Assembly: GCA_035235625.1 (NCBI GenBank)
Contig: CP141140.1
Coordinates: forward strand, 24,386,685-24,450,684
Direction of reading: 5' to 3'
From: Saururus chinensis
Lineage: Eukaryota; Streptophyta; Magnoliopsida; Piperales; Saururaceae
Length of the DNA: 64,000 nt
Part shown: positions 1 to 11,751 of the stretch, in pieces
Layout of the letters: each line of letters opens with the position of its first letter
How positions within the stretch are numbered: the stretch's first letter is position 1
Notes under the pieces: generated by a model
The model's input: the letters and a program-made list of their open reading frames with translations, nothing else
Databases searched by the model: none
What the model was told of the DNA's origin: nothing
Made by a program: the position numbers and the translations under genes

Positions 1-3000
1 CACCATGCGCGTCCAAGGCCACCTCAAGCGGCAACTAGTGGCCATCCTTATCGATAGTGGCTCCACCCATAACTTTATCAATGACAAGGTGGCACAACGG
101 TCGGGGTGTTTTGTTCGGACTCGAAGCTGTTCGATGTCTTGATCGGCGATGGCAAACACCTTTGGAGCACTGGGGTGTGTGCGCAGGCTTCATTATCCAT
201 CCAGGGCCATACTTTCACCACCGATTTGTTCTTGCTGCCCACAAAAGGGGCTGTGTGGTGTTGGGAGTCCAATGGCTCCAGGATCTGGGTGACGTCGTAT
301 GGAACTTCCGTGACATGATCATGGACTTTGAGGTACATGGGCAGCGAGTTCGCATCCAAGGTTCTCAGCCAGGCACCTTGCAGTCTGCCCAATCGGTAAG
401 CTCTCTCTTTCGATTTGCACGTCAAGGAATTTTCCTTCAGCAGCGTGTCACTATTGATGTGAGCCAAGGCAGCCTTCCGGAGGATCTACTTGCTCTCTTG
501 GCAGAGCATGAGGATGTCTTTGCTGAGCCTAAGGGGCTACCTCCGGTGCGACCATGATCACCACATTCCTATCATCCCTGGTGCTTCACCCGCAAATGTC
601 CGGCCATACCGATACCCTCACATCCAAAAGGCGGAAATTGAGCGCTTGGTGGCCGACATGCTCCAAACAGGTATCATCCAACCAAGCACTAGTTTCTTCT
701 CTTCACCAGTGTTACTTGTCTGAAAGAAGGATGGCACTTGGCGGTTCTGTGTAGACTACCAGGCATTGAATGCTATCACCGTCAAGGATAAGTATCCTAT
801 TCCAGTAATTGAAGAGCCCCTCGATGAGTTGGCCGGGGCGACCGTCTTCAGCAAGCTTGATCTTCGCTCGAGATATCATCAAATCCGTGTGTAGCCAGCT
901 GATGTCCACAAGACAGCCTTCCGCACCCATGATGGCCATTTTGAGTTCTTGGTCATGCCATTTGGGTTGACTAATGCACCAGCTACCTTCCAGAGCCTCA
1001 TGAATGACTTGTTCTGCCCTTTCCTCCGTTGATTCGTCTTGGTCTTCTTTGATGATATATTGATCTATAGCACATCATGGGTGGATCACTTGGAGCATCT
1101 CAGGTCTGTCCTCTCCATTTTGCAAGCTAATTCATTATTCCTTAAGCGCTCGAATTGCTCTTTTGGCAGTAAACAGGTGGAGTACCTTAGCCATGTCATC
1201 TCTAATGAAGGGGTTGCCACTACCCCTTCAAAGGTGGCCACTATGCTCTCATGGCCGACCCCCACATGTGTCTGGGAACTCCGTGGATTTCTGGGCCTTA
1301 CAGGGTACTATTGGCGTTTCATCAGTCATTATGGGATGATTGCTAGTTCCCTCACTGCCCTCCTCAAGAAGGGGGCCTTTACTTGGACAAAGGCGGCCCA
1401 AGAGGCCTTTGAGAGGATGAAGCAGGCCATGGCGACCGCCCCAATCTTGGTTCTTCCAGATTTCAGTCGTTCCTTTGTGGTGGAGACAGATGCTTCGGAT
1501 ACGGGTCTTGGTGCCGTTCTACTTCATGATGAGCGGCCAATTGCCTTTTTCAGCAAAACTCTTTCTGGCCGCTCCTTATCATTTTCAGCCTATGAGAAAG
1601 AGATGCTCGCCATAATACATGCAGTCACCAAATGGAGCCCTTACTTGCTCGGCCGCCGCTTCCTCATCCGCACAGACCATCAGCCCTTGAAGTACTTTCT
1701 TGAGCAGCGCGTGTCAACTCCGGCACAGCAACGATGGGTCAGCAAGCTTTTGGGCTATGATTTTGAGGTGGTATATAAGAAGGGGGCAGAAAACACTGTG
1801 GCAGATGCTCTCTCTCGCCGACCTTCTGAGGGATCTTATCTTGCGTTGTCTATGCCCTCTTGCCCCTTCCTACCAGAGCTACGGCGAGCTTACTTGGAGG
1901 ACTCATCCACACATGAGCTGGTTACTCATATACAAGGTGACCTTGCTGCCCTTCCTTTCTTTGTGTGGCAAGATGAACTTCTCTTTTGGAAGGGACGACT
2001 ATGGGTGCCAGATGCATATGACCTCCGACAACGTATTCTCTCTCATTTCCATGACACACCATTGTCTGGCCATGAGGGTTCCTTTAGAACATATAAGCGG
2101 GTCAGTCAAAGCTTCTTGTGGCAGGGTCTTCAAAGGGCGGTTCAAAACTATGTTGCTGCGTGCGACGTCTGTCAGCGGGCGAAGGCTGCCACTACATCAC
2201 CTACTGGGTTACTTCAGCCCCTCCCCATTCCCGACAAAGTTTGGGAAGATGTGTCTATGGATTTCGTGGAGGGTAAATCAGTGATTTTGGTGGTTGTGGA
2301 TCGCTTGTCCAAGTATGCGCATTTCTATGCCTTGGGCCATCCATTCACCGCCAAAACAGTGGCTAAGATGTATGTTCGTGAGGTAGCTAAGCTACATGGC
2401 ATGCCTCGCACCATTGTTTCTGATCGAGACTGGATCTTCCTCTCTCAGTTTTGGCATGAGTTATTTGCACTTCAGGGCACCAAACTTCATATGAGTACCG
2501 CCTATCACCCACAGACAGAGGTGGTTAACCGCTGCTTGGAACAGTACTTGCACTGTTTCGTTGGGGATCAGCCCCGCCGATGGCTCCAGCTTCTTCCTTG
2601 GGCGGAATGGTCATATAACACGGCCTATCATAGCAAGGCTGGATTCACTCCCTTTGAGGTAGTTTATGGGCGCCCTCCTCCCACCGTGTTGTCCTATGTG
2701 CCTCACTGCTCTTCTGTGGCTGAGGTTGATTACATGCTCCAGACACGAGACGAGGTTATCCAACAGCTTAAACTCAATTTAGCATCCGCTCAAAACCGTA
2801 TGAAGCAGGTGTATAATAAGAAGCATGCTGATCGGGAGTTCCATGTGGGCGATCTTGTTTATGTCTCAGTGATTCCTCAGCGTCAGACTAGCTTATTCCA
2901 AGCTAACAATGCTAAGTTGGCTCAACGTTACCATGGCCCTTATTCCATTATCGAGCGCATCTGACCCGTGGCTTACCGCTTGGCATTGCCCACTGGATCG

Positions 3001-3662
3001 TTGGTGTACCCGGTCTTCCATGTCTCTTGCCTTCGCCATTTTGTTGGGGACCCGACCCTTGTCTCTAATGCCCCACCTCCACCACTGATGGGGCCCCCCG
3101 AGCCTGACTTACCCACACCCGCCCTTGTGCTTGATAAACGACGGGTGCGTCGTTCGGGCTGCATTGTCACTGAGGTACTCGTGTCTTGGCAGGGTCAACC
3201 TCTTGAGGATGCTACTTGGATGCTTGAGGATGAGTTCATGGAGCGTTAGCCTACTTGGTCGCTTTGAGGACAAGGCGAAAGCGGAAGCGTGGTGGAGTGT
3301 TGTGTACGCCACGAGACATCTTCCCCACCATGCACTACTTTCCATTTTAGGACCTACTATATTATGGCTTACTTTACTTTTTGGTAATTTCCTTTTGTGA
3401 TGTAATAAAGCGTAATCAAGGGGATTTGGTTAATGATTGTAACAAACCAGATGGTGGTCTGTAATTAAGGGGATTTGATTGTAACGGACCAGCTGGTCCC
3501 TAATTAGGGGGAGGACCAGCTGGCCACCTCCTATAAAAGGGGTTGTCTTCCTCCTTGGACGGGTATGCAATTCAGAATTATTTCTTGTCTTCCTTAGTCC
3601 AAACTTCTTCCCTTTCCCCTTCGTGAAGCTAGGTACCGTTTGTGTCCGATCCGGACACAACA
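1..3662 (+). mobile_element. Ty3/gypsy chromovirus, Reina-like, 3' part (fossil)
   Basis: Remnant of an LTR retrotransposon whose 5' LTR and gag lie left of the window. Parts in order: the end of a retropepsin with a DSGSTHNF motif near 50-80; reverse transcriptase about 560-1200 with an FFDD active-site motif near 1045; RNase H about 1480-1830, with DASDTGLGAVL; integrase about 1990-2750, with an HHCC zinc finger (HDTPLSGH...CDVCQ) and a DDE core; a GPY motif near 2935; and a chromodomain about 3125-3249 (VLVSWQGQPLEDATW). The chromodomain makes it a chromovirus, and the short 365-bp LTR points to the Reina clade (inference). The pol half from 1039 is still long and open, while the upstream part is broken, with at least three breaks overall. 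It is inserted in the type-1 LTR that resumes at 3663. Confidence 0.93.
3298..3662 (+). repeat. 3' LTR of the Reina-like chromovirus
   Basis: The LTR starts TGTTGTGTACGCC directly after a purine-rich tract (GAAAGCGGAAGCGTGGTGGAG) and ends in CA at 3662. A TATA box (CTATAAAAGG) lies at 3531-3540. The U5 end holds an inverted repeat (GTGTCCGATCCGGACAC) just before the terminal AACA. The mate LTR and the left target-site duplication lie outside the window. The 5 bases on the right flank are TTTCT. The same start, polypurine context and terminal inverted repeat recur in the element at 20520-23736. Confidence 0.85.
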
Positions 3663-4136
3663 TTTCTTCTCCTATGATTTCCACTGGAATTCATGATTAG
3701 ATGTTAATTCACATGTGTAGTGTAGTAGTGAGTTAATTTCAAGCATGTTGATATGCATTAAGTGAAGTGCTTCTACTAGGTACACACATACACACGTGGA
3801 TTGATGATGTTGAAGCTTGATATTATAATTATGAATGATGCATTAGGGGCTGATGAGAGCACTTATCATGAATTAGGATTCATGTATGCCTTGCCCACGT
3901 ATGTACCATTTTGCATGCATCATGAAAATGGACTTCCAATTGAGGCTTTATCGAGGTTAATCGAATTTAACCGATTGTATGCAATGTGGTGAAATTGTGT
4001 GCCGGATTTATCGGTCATGGCTAAATCGAAATTTGATTAGTCTGAAAGGACATGTTTTGATTTGATGGTTTGTCCGAGCACACCGGCTTACTAGTTATCG
4101 TTGCTTGGGACTTTAGTCTTGATAAGCAAGGTTGCC

Positions 4137-4420
4137 CGGGAGTTTAGATTAGATGGGCAGGAGTTGCTCAAGGGCGTTGGCCTTGAGGAGCAAGAGTCGC
4201 TCGAAGGCGTTGGCCTTGAGGAGCAGGAGTTGCTTGAAGGCATTGGCCTTGAGGAGCTAGAGTTGCTCGAAGGCATTGGCCTTGAGGAGCAGGAGTTGCT
4301 TGAGACTTCGGTCTTAACAAGCAGGAGTTGCTCGAAGGCTTTGACCTTGAAGAGCATGTCTATTTGATAAGTGTTTGCTCGAGGGCTCCGGCCTTGAAGA
4401 GCAGGTTTATTCTCCATGTG
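4137..4420 (+). repeat. Tandem repeat, about 30-33 bp unit
   Basis: About eight imperfect units of the form GTTGGCCTTGAGGAGCAGGA plus GTTGCTCGAAGGC. They sit inside the type-1 LTR. The block looks weakly coding in one frame because the unit length is close to a multiple of three, but it has no gene context. Confidence 0.8.
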
Positions 4421-4484
4421 TATGGACTTGCATGTTGGACTAGTGTTTGTGTGACACTTATACATGCATGATGAATGAGAATGT

Positions 4485-4935
4485 GATGCATGATTGGATA
4501 TGTATGTTAGAGACACATTTCATGCAGGTTGTTATGATGTGATGCATGAATGGGATATGTATGTTAGAGATACATTTCATGCAAGTTTTTATGATGTGAT
4601 GCAAGATAGGATATGTATGTTAGAGATACATTTCATGCATGTTGTTATGATGTGATGCATGAATGAGATATGTATGTTAGAGATACATTTCATGCAGGAT
4701 GATATGATGTGATGCATGATTGGATATGTATGTTAGGGATACATTTCATGCAGGTTGTTATGATGTGATGCATGATGGGATATGTATGTTAGAGATGCAT
4801 TTCATATAGGATGATATGACATGATGCATGATTGGATATGTATGTTAGAGATACATTTCATGCAGGTTTGATACGATGTGATACATGATTGGATATGTAT
4901 GCTAGAGATACATTTCATGCAGATTGATATGATGT
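4485..4935 (+). repeat. Tandem repeat, about 60 bp unit
   Basis: Seven to eight units of GGATATGTATGTTAGAGATA plus CATTTCATGCAGGTTGTTATGATGTGATGCATGA, inside the type-1 LTR. A shorter and more diverged array of the same unit lies at about 42640-42900 in the other type-1 copy, so copy number changes quickly between copies. Confidence 0.85.
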
Positions 4936-6789
4936 GAATGACATTATGTGGATTATACACTATGATGCAGGTTTAGGTGATGTGTATGTGTGCTCAGAAA
5001 ATGACAGATCTTGTCAATCTTTGATCTAAATGATTTTATTGCTATGATATCTTATTTTCGATGATAATAGTTATATTAAAAACTATTACTGAGTTTGTTT
5101 AAACTCACCCCTCTTTCTTGTGTTTTGTTTTGGGGTTGTGTGGTGCGACACGCAGACAGACAGGATCCCCTCTTTGAGGAAAGGTAGGAGATGACTTGGA
5201 TGTGATCGTAGAGATTCTTATGTGATTTATTTTCCTTGATTCCTGTTTTATGTTTAGAACCTTTGTGTATGGTTCTTGATTTGAATGATGCTACTATATA
5301 CATTTATGTTGCTTAAGACCTATTTTAGAGCCAGTGTGGGCTTTGGTTGTCTAAGCATGTGGGTTTGAGATTAGTCGTTTATTTTGAGTTAAGCGACTCG
5401 CTTTCTTTTCTACTTATTTACTCTTGCTCAAAGGAATGTGCGTACTCCGTATATCTGTTACATCGCCCGTATTTATGGTTAAGTCTTCTGCTAAACCATT
5501 TTTCAATCTTCCCTTTGTCGCCCCCGCGCGTTTGACCGGCCCTTGGACCGGGTTCGGCTCAGGTCGGGCATCGCCGGGGCGTGACAGGTCGGGTTTTGTT
5601 CCCATTTTCCATCTCACTGTCCGTGGGATTTTTTGGACGCCGTTGTGTTTCCGGTCATCATCCAGTCACCGGTAGGACTCCGTCCAGCCTACCTCGACCC
5701 GGTGTCAATAGGGGTTTGTTGTTTTTGACCCCGCCTCGCCCCTATTGCCTTGCTCCGCCCGATTAGACGCTTTGGGTGCATCTCGGGTCTTTGGCATCGA
5801 CGAGCCGTGGGCCATTTGGCCATTGTGGGCTCTGCCCTGGCTCGGCGACAGTGAGGGCCAGCCCCGATTGGCCCGATTATACACTTTGCCTGGAATGGGC
5901 CACTTGCCATTTGCCCTATACTGTGCGAGATGCACAGCCGCCGCACCATGGGTATTGGTTGTGGGTGGCGATCGGCGATGTCACCGCTTTGATTGGCCAC
6001 AGCTAGGGCCTTGGCTCTGTTGGATTTTGTGGGCCTTGGGTCGCCCCCTTTCAGGCCACTCCCCCGCCTCTTTGGGTCGCGTATGCATGTGGCCACGCGT
6101 GTGCTTTTGGGTTTAGGCGCTTCATTTGCTCCACCTGACTATCGGTTTTCTTTGCCACCGAGTGGAGTTGACCACTAGAGCCTCCACCACCTTTCCTCTG
6201 TCCTCGAGCGTTGCCCCACGCTCTCCACCCTTATGTGGGCCCATGTTGACCGAAATCATCGCCGTTGGGTGCTGCCCACGACCAATTTCTATGTCTTGTG
6301 GCCGGATGAGAACGTCTTAGCCACCGGCCCATCTTCAGTGAGTACACCATCGACTTTTGGTCGCACCGCCACATATGTTGGCATGATATTTCTCCCGGCC
6401 GCCCTAGTGTGCTGCCGTGGATCGCAGATATTGCCGCATTGATTTCTGACACCCCGTTTGGCCGTGGTTGTTTCTGGCACATCCTAAAACCCTCGGGACA
6501 GTAGCTCTCTCATCCAGGAAATGGCTTTGACCGCCAACTCCGCCGCCAACGCCGCCACAGTCATGTGCTCGCCATCGAATGTCATGATTACGAGGTAGGT
6601 GAACTTTAAACTCGTAATTTCATGATAGCATGCTTGAATGAGTAGTAGCATGCTAGGATTGCACGATGTGTATATAAACATGATTATATCATATATTTAT
6701 ATACATATGGCATGCACATGAGTTGTAAGTGCGGTTGATGTATGTGTAATACGTGTGCTAAGTATGATTGATATGCATGCACGTTTTAT

Positions 6790-7080
6790 GGATGTGGATT
6801 ATGTATGCGCTAGCGATGGCTAGCGAATATGTAAGTATGCTACGTATGTGTTATGCATGTGCTAGTGATGGGTAGCGTGCATGTTTGAAGTATGTTTGGA
6901 TTATGCATGTGCTAGTGATGGCTAGCGTGCATGTTTGGAGTATGTATGGATTATGCATGTGCTAGTGATGGCTGGCATGTATATTTGACGTACGTATGCA
7001 TGTGCTAGTGATGACTAGCGTGTATGTTTGACGTATGTATAAATGTGTATGTATGCACTAGTGATGGCTAGTGAGCATGT
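6790..7080 (+). repeat. Tandem repeat, about 50 bp unit
   Basis: Five to six units built on CATGTGCTAGTGATGGCTAG and GTGCATGTTTGGAGTATGTA, inside the type-2 LTR. The same array is present at about 38105-38410. Confidence 0.85.
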
Positions 7081-7834
7081 TTGTAAGTAGGTATGACCGT
7101 ATGTATATGTTATACGTATGTGTGATAGACATACGTATGTGTGATGACTATTTGCCTATGATATGGATATCTGTAAGTGTATGTGGGCAGAGGTATGGGC
7201 AATGGACAGTTAGAGGTGACAGAGGTTTTGTCTGGATTTGGGTACGGATGTGTAAGCGTATGACGGATGGCAGAGGATATGAGTATGATGGGCAAGGATT
7301 AGAATGGATGGTTTGGGTTGGATTGTATGTTGGGTGATTGTCAAACAGTAAGAGTGTGCATAATTGTACAAGCATAACGTACAGATTATGAAGTGAAAAG
7401 TAAGCATAATAAGTGAGATATAAGTAAGAGGGCGACAACTGGGTTGGCTCTGAGGAGCTTCATTTGATGCTGTCAGTGTAAGATGATTTGGCCATAAGAT
7501 GGATGGCGAAGTATGTAAGACTGTAAGGGTTTGATGTACGATGAGTTTTGTCCATGATGTGGACGGGTTAAGTAAAGTCTGCTGCCCTAATGAACTAAGG
7601 TTTTGGATCGGACTCAGCTTCAGTTTGATCAGTCGAGGATTGTGAGTTGTTTGGCATAATTGTACCACATAATATACTTAATTCAAACTTGAATTATAAG
7701 CACAACTAATGATAGCATTGTGAGTTTGAGACTTGAGGGTTCGACGGATTAAGTTCCGTGTTTGAGCTAGCCAATAATGAGTCGGCTGAGCATTTCTCAT
7801 GTCTTGCCATGGTGTTTATCCTACGAGATGTTGT

Positions 7835-8105
7835 CTGTGTGCTGTATAAAGCACCGAACGTCTGATGCTCTGTTGAGAGTGACATATGTTTTTGATTTGG
7901 TCTACGTGCTGTATAAGCCCAGACGTTTGATGCTCTGTTGAGAGCGATGTATGTTTCCGACTTTGTCTGTGTGTTGTATGAAGCCCAGACGTCTGATGCT
8001 CTGCTGAGAGCGATGTATGTTTTCGATTTGGTCTGGGTGCTGTATAAGCCCAGATGTTGATGCTCTGTTGAGAGCGTTGTATGTTTCCGCCCAAGAGTGG
8101 CACTG
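7835..8105 (+). repeat. Tandem repeat, about 60 bp unit
   Basis: Four units of GTGCTGTATAAGCCCAGACG plus TTTGATGCTCTGTTGAGAGCGATGTATGTTTC, in the type-2 LTR. The matching array in the other copy is at about 39150-39410. A sub-block of the unit (GCTCTGTTGAGAGC) is a short inverted repeat, so the array could fold as a series of small hairpins. Confidence 0.85.
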
Positions 8106-9466
8106 TACGTTTTCTGCCCAAGAGTGGCATGGCACTATAAGACCCATTATGGTGGGCAATTCTCTGGCACTATAAGACCTATTATGGTGGGCAACTATAT
8201 GACCCCTTATGTGTGGATGTTTATGTTTGTGCGCTCAGGTAAGTAGTATCATGGATCTACTCTTACCTATTTGATCCAGTGCCCCATGAGCATTGGTGTG
8301 CCTTACCTTCTAAAAAGTCCATGACATCTAGTCACTCCCCAGAGGTTAAGGTGTTGCCCTAGTGGCATTCTTTTCCATTTTGACGCTGGAGCTTATTAGT
8401 TGTAATGAGCTTCAGTGGTCGTTGATATGTGTATGATTATGAGTATGAGTACGACTGTATGTGTATGAACACGACTGTAAGATTATGAGTATGAGCACGA
8501 CTGTAAGCGTATGAGTATGAGCACGACTGTAAGTGTATGAGTATGAGTACGACTGTAAGAGTATGTGTATGAGTATGATTGTGAGAGTATGTTTTTGAGT
8601 AAGACAGTAAGTGTGATTTTGTGTAAGCTATACGAGTAAGGTCGTACAAATATGATTGTACGAGTAAGGTCATACAAGTATGCAGGTGTTGTATGAGTAA
8701 GCGTATGATGGTACGAGTGAGTTTGGTATGACTTTGGCACGATAGTGCATTTGGTATGACTTTGGCACGTTGGTGCATTTAGTATGATTTTGGCATGATG
8801 GTGCTTTTGGTATGTTTGTATGCGTATGAGCATGATATTGATATGCTTCTGCTTCATGTTTGGGTTGTATGAACGCATGTATTTATGAACTTAGTGAGTT
8901 CACTGTGTTGGTTTCCCCTACTGGGTATTTTTTTATTGAGTATGAAAATACTCATTACCCTACATTTTAGCCCCGTTGTACGGGAGGTTTTGCAGGTTTG
9001 TGCGGAGAGCTCCTGGAGATGGATGCTCATTTCAGTGGTGGATTGATTCCTGTTGACTCAGGTATATGCTTCACTCATTGCGAGTTTATTCGTGCCACGA
9101 TCTCTTGTATTGGGTGAGATGAGAAATTAGATGTTTATTTTGGACTTTCATTTGGATTAGATTGTGGACTGTTATGGGACTTGCACTCAGGGATGCCTGG
9201 GAGAGATTTGTATTTAAAGCCTATGATCATAGCAATTTAGTCGTATGTGTGTTTTCAAGTAGCGCCTGATGATACTTGCTTTGGCCATACAATGTTTGAT
9301 CATATGATGAAAATATTTAGATGGAAAATGGATGTTTAGTGTTTTAAATTATAAACTATTTTATCAGGTTTTGATTTCGTCATTTTTCCTCCGATTTACA
9401 GACGTTATATTGCAAAAAATTTTCGTGAATTTTAAGGAAATTATGTGAAAAATCTCAGGCGTTACA

Positions 9467-10165
9467 CCATGAATGGTAATCTTGATGTTGTGATGGAGAT
9501 GGCCTCCATATACTGCAAGTGCAACTGAAGCTAGAATATGTCCAAGTGGCGATGCAGAGAGTGAAGTAATCGATCGAGGTAGCCATTGGTTTAATTGAAA
9601 TGATGAAGCCTCTGACAACAAATGATCATCCTCGGTGCGGAGAGAAGCACCCCCTCTAAACATCAATGTGGGTAAAGTCTATTGGATCACAGAAGAAGCC
9701 TAAATCCAAATGGCAAGCCAAACCACCCACAACAGAGGAAGGCTTTGCATTCAATGCTATAGTCATGTAATAAAGAACATGATAATCTTTTTAGTTGTGT
9801 TATTATTAATATGATAAAGACAATAATATGTACAATTATGTAATCGATAACACAATATCTTACATTGTCGTGTGAACAATTATATGTCTTGTTGTAACAA
9901 CCCGCAATTTCCTTAAGTTTTGAATAACATAACTTTTGGGCCCATATCGAGTTTTAGGGCCCCATAACTATTTTTCTTGAATTTGAAACATTTTGAGCCC
10001 AATTAAGAAGTTTTGAGGTTTTTAGTATGGCTATGAGAGACAAATATATCGAGCTTAAGAACATATAAATCAGACCTCAGGATCATAATCTATGACCTTG
10101 AGAAGAGTGTCATGGGCTGACCCCACTTTAAATTTATGAGATAACATACCCTTATGACCTTGTGA
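9467..10165 (+). mobile_element. Family X copy A, right-hand remnant with truncated LTR E
   Basis: 9467-9892 matches 17407-17841 and 60061-60482 (X copies B and C). It begins at a point where those copies read ...ACACCATGAATGG, so the type-2 LTR ending at 9466 is inserted in X. The start of LTR E (TGTAACAACCCGC) follows at 9893 and matches copies B and C to about 10165, where homology stops. The left part of this copy must lie left of the window or be lost. Confidence 0.75.
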
Positions 10166-10880
10166 CCTATTTCAGTTAGAGTCATTGTTCCTAAAGCTCC
10201 ATCTTTCCTTATTATTTCCTTGAGCTAGAAGACCCTTAGCCTATGAATCCTCAGGATTAGGTATTTTCCTCATCTCATTTAATAAAAGAGCAGCCACAAC
10301 ATCTTCTAACTCTATTGTCTCCTTTCCATATAATAGTATTGCTACCATATGTTTATATGAAGGTAGAAGAGATGCCAAAAAAAGTAATGCCTTATCATCA
10401 TCTTCAATCTTAACACCTATGTTAAGCAACTGAAAGGTCAATTTGTTGAACGTGTTGAAGTCACCTAACAAATTTGCCCTTTTTATCATCCTGAGAGAAT
10501 ATAATTATTATTTGAATAATAACTTGTTTGTAAGGGATTTTATCAGATACAAATTCTCTAATTTCGTTTAAAGTTCTGGAGTCGACTCCTCACTAATAAT
10601 ATTATATAATACCTCATCAGCAAGACAAGGATAAATAGTACCCTGCCTTCATCTTCAACTCCTCTAAGCCATCATCACTCATATTTTCTTACTTTTTTAA
10701 TGTTTTATACAACGCTTTTAATAATCCTTGTTATACGAGTAGATCTTTAACCCTTCTTTACCACAAACTGAAGTTATTCGTTCCATCAAAATTTTAAACT
10801 TTAAATTTGCTTTGAACGTGGGGCAAGAACTAGAAAAGTGCATACCTCACTTCAATTACAAGGACTTACAAAAAAAACCC
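10166..10880 (-). mobile_element. Ty1/copia gag remnant (fossil)
   Basis: On the minus strand at 10241-10489 a reading frame gives NTFNKLTFQLLNIGVKIEDD and LPSYKHMVAILLYGKETIEL. This is the pattern of the UBN2-type Gag domain of plant copia elements (LGVKIEDEDKALLLLCSLPPSY...LLYGKETL). No LTR, integrase or reverse transcriptase is found next to it. The outer limits are guesses, because the flanks are AT-rich and uninformative. It is broken and partial. Confidence 0.6.
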
Positions 10881-11751
10881 AATTCTAACAACCTTATAAA
10901 AAGAGTCTAAGTTTGGGTTGGACTATGTAACTTGATAAATGTGAAAAAGTAAGTCACGTACGACCGGCATATAGCTAGATTAGACAACTTCAGTCATAAT
11001 TATTCACTGTTTACCTTGTTCGTTACCATTATAAATGCAAAAGGGATAAATGTGGGGTGGGCTGTTTGTTCGATATTATGGGCAAGATGATATTTGGTTC
11101 TCAGTGCTGTTTAAAATTATACAAGTTAAGAAGACAAAATATCATCCGGGCTTTGAGATAAAGAAAGTGAGAATGAGTGCCAAAGTGGAAGAACCAAATC
11201 TTTAGGTTTAAATTGGAGCACCTTATTCTCCTCCTCCTCTTTGGTCCCGTACGAACCAGAAGTTATCAATAAAACTTCTGTCAAAATCCACTCCCATATT
11301 CTAGAGAGAGAAGCTAGCAAATGGCATCACACTCTTGTGGGTTATTTAGAGACCGTACTTCCAATGGCTCAATTCTATTTTACAAAAGCTTTGGAATCTG
11401 TTAGGTACAAATTTTTTTAATGGAGATGCAATACATGCAGACAGTTTCTTTCTTTTCAAGTTCAGAGATGAACAAGAGTACGATAGAGTTCTTTCTCTTG
11501 TTTGGTATGTGGGAGTTCGGCCTTGGATTCTATGTAAATGGACTCCGTTTCAAGCATGTGCGTGAAATCCTCAACTCTTCCAATTTGGATTCGTCTCCCA
11601 AGTCTGCCTTTGTAGTATTAAGGTACAAATAGTCTGGATCTCACTGGTAGTAACCTTGGTAAGCCGCTTGATTTTAATATTTTGACGGCTAGTTAAACAT
11701 GCTTGGTATTTGCAAGGATCAAGATTGACTGATTGAGATAGGTTCAAGTTT
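10881..11751. other. AT-rich interval without recognisable gene
   Basis: No conserved domain, repeat array or terminal repeat is seen. Short open frames at 11126-11320 (minus) and 11420-11632 (plus) have no family resemblance. A pyrimidine-rich CTCCTCCTCCTCTTTGG stretch near 11230 could be an old untranslated leader, but nothing supports it. Confidence 0.4.

Larger units (their letters stand above)
3663..5586 (+). mobile_element. Type-1 long LTR, right-hand part (solo LTR fossil)
   Basis: Non-coding sequence related to the right part of 35358-43635. Shared features are a segment ending GTGCGTACTCCG or its equivalent, a hairpin at 5091-5106 followed by ACCCC, a TTTTGGGG(T/C)TG(T/C)GTGG(T/C)G motif, and a 3' end reading GGACCGGGTTCGGCTCAGG...CGGGGCGTGACA. 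The beginning (TGTAAGATCC in the other copy) lies left of the window, because the chromovirus ending at 3662 is inserted here. Ends of the form TGTRA...TGACA fit long LTRs of Ty3/gypsy elements. No coding region is visible. Confidence 0.7.
5587..9466 (+). mobile_element. Type-2 long LTR, right-hand part (solo LTR fossil)
   Basis: Closely similar from about 5900 onward to 37230-40858, and it ends with the same AAAAATCTCRGGCGTTACA. Order: GC-rich block about 5587-6500; arrays of tandem repeats 6790-8150; GTATGAG-rich block 8410-8860; hairpin 8938-8953; then GGTTTTGCAGG and the end at 9466. The left end (TGTAAGGTCCC in other copies) lies outside the window, because the type-1 LTR is inserted in it. 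The right flank is X sequence starting CCATGAATGG. The GC-rich block has open frames on both strands, but none resembles a known protein. Confidence 0.75.

Noticed and set aside
5689-6096. Open frames of 120-135 codons on both strands in the GC-rich part of the type-2 LTR
   Set aside because: The same sequence in the other copy (37220-37790) does not keep these frames, the composition is Pro/Arg/Gly-rich as expected for GC-rich non-coding DNA, and no domain is recognisable.
7071-7438. Opposed open frames near 7100-7440 as a possible overlapping gene pair
   Set aside because: Both are repeat translations; the equivalent region at 38400-38760 does not preserve them.
8437-8878. His/Thr/Ser-rich open frames on the minus strand (8437-8878, also 39736-40224)
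   Set aside because: They are translations of GTATGAG-type tandem repeats in the type-2 LTR.
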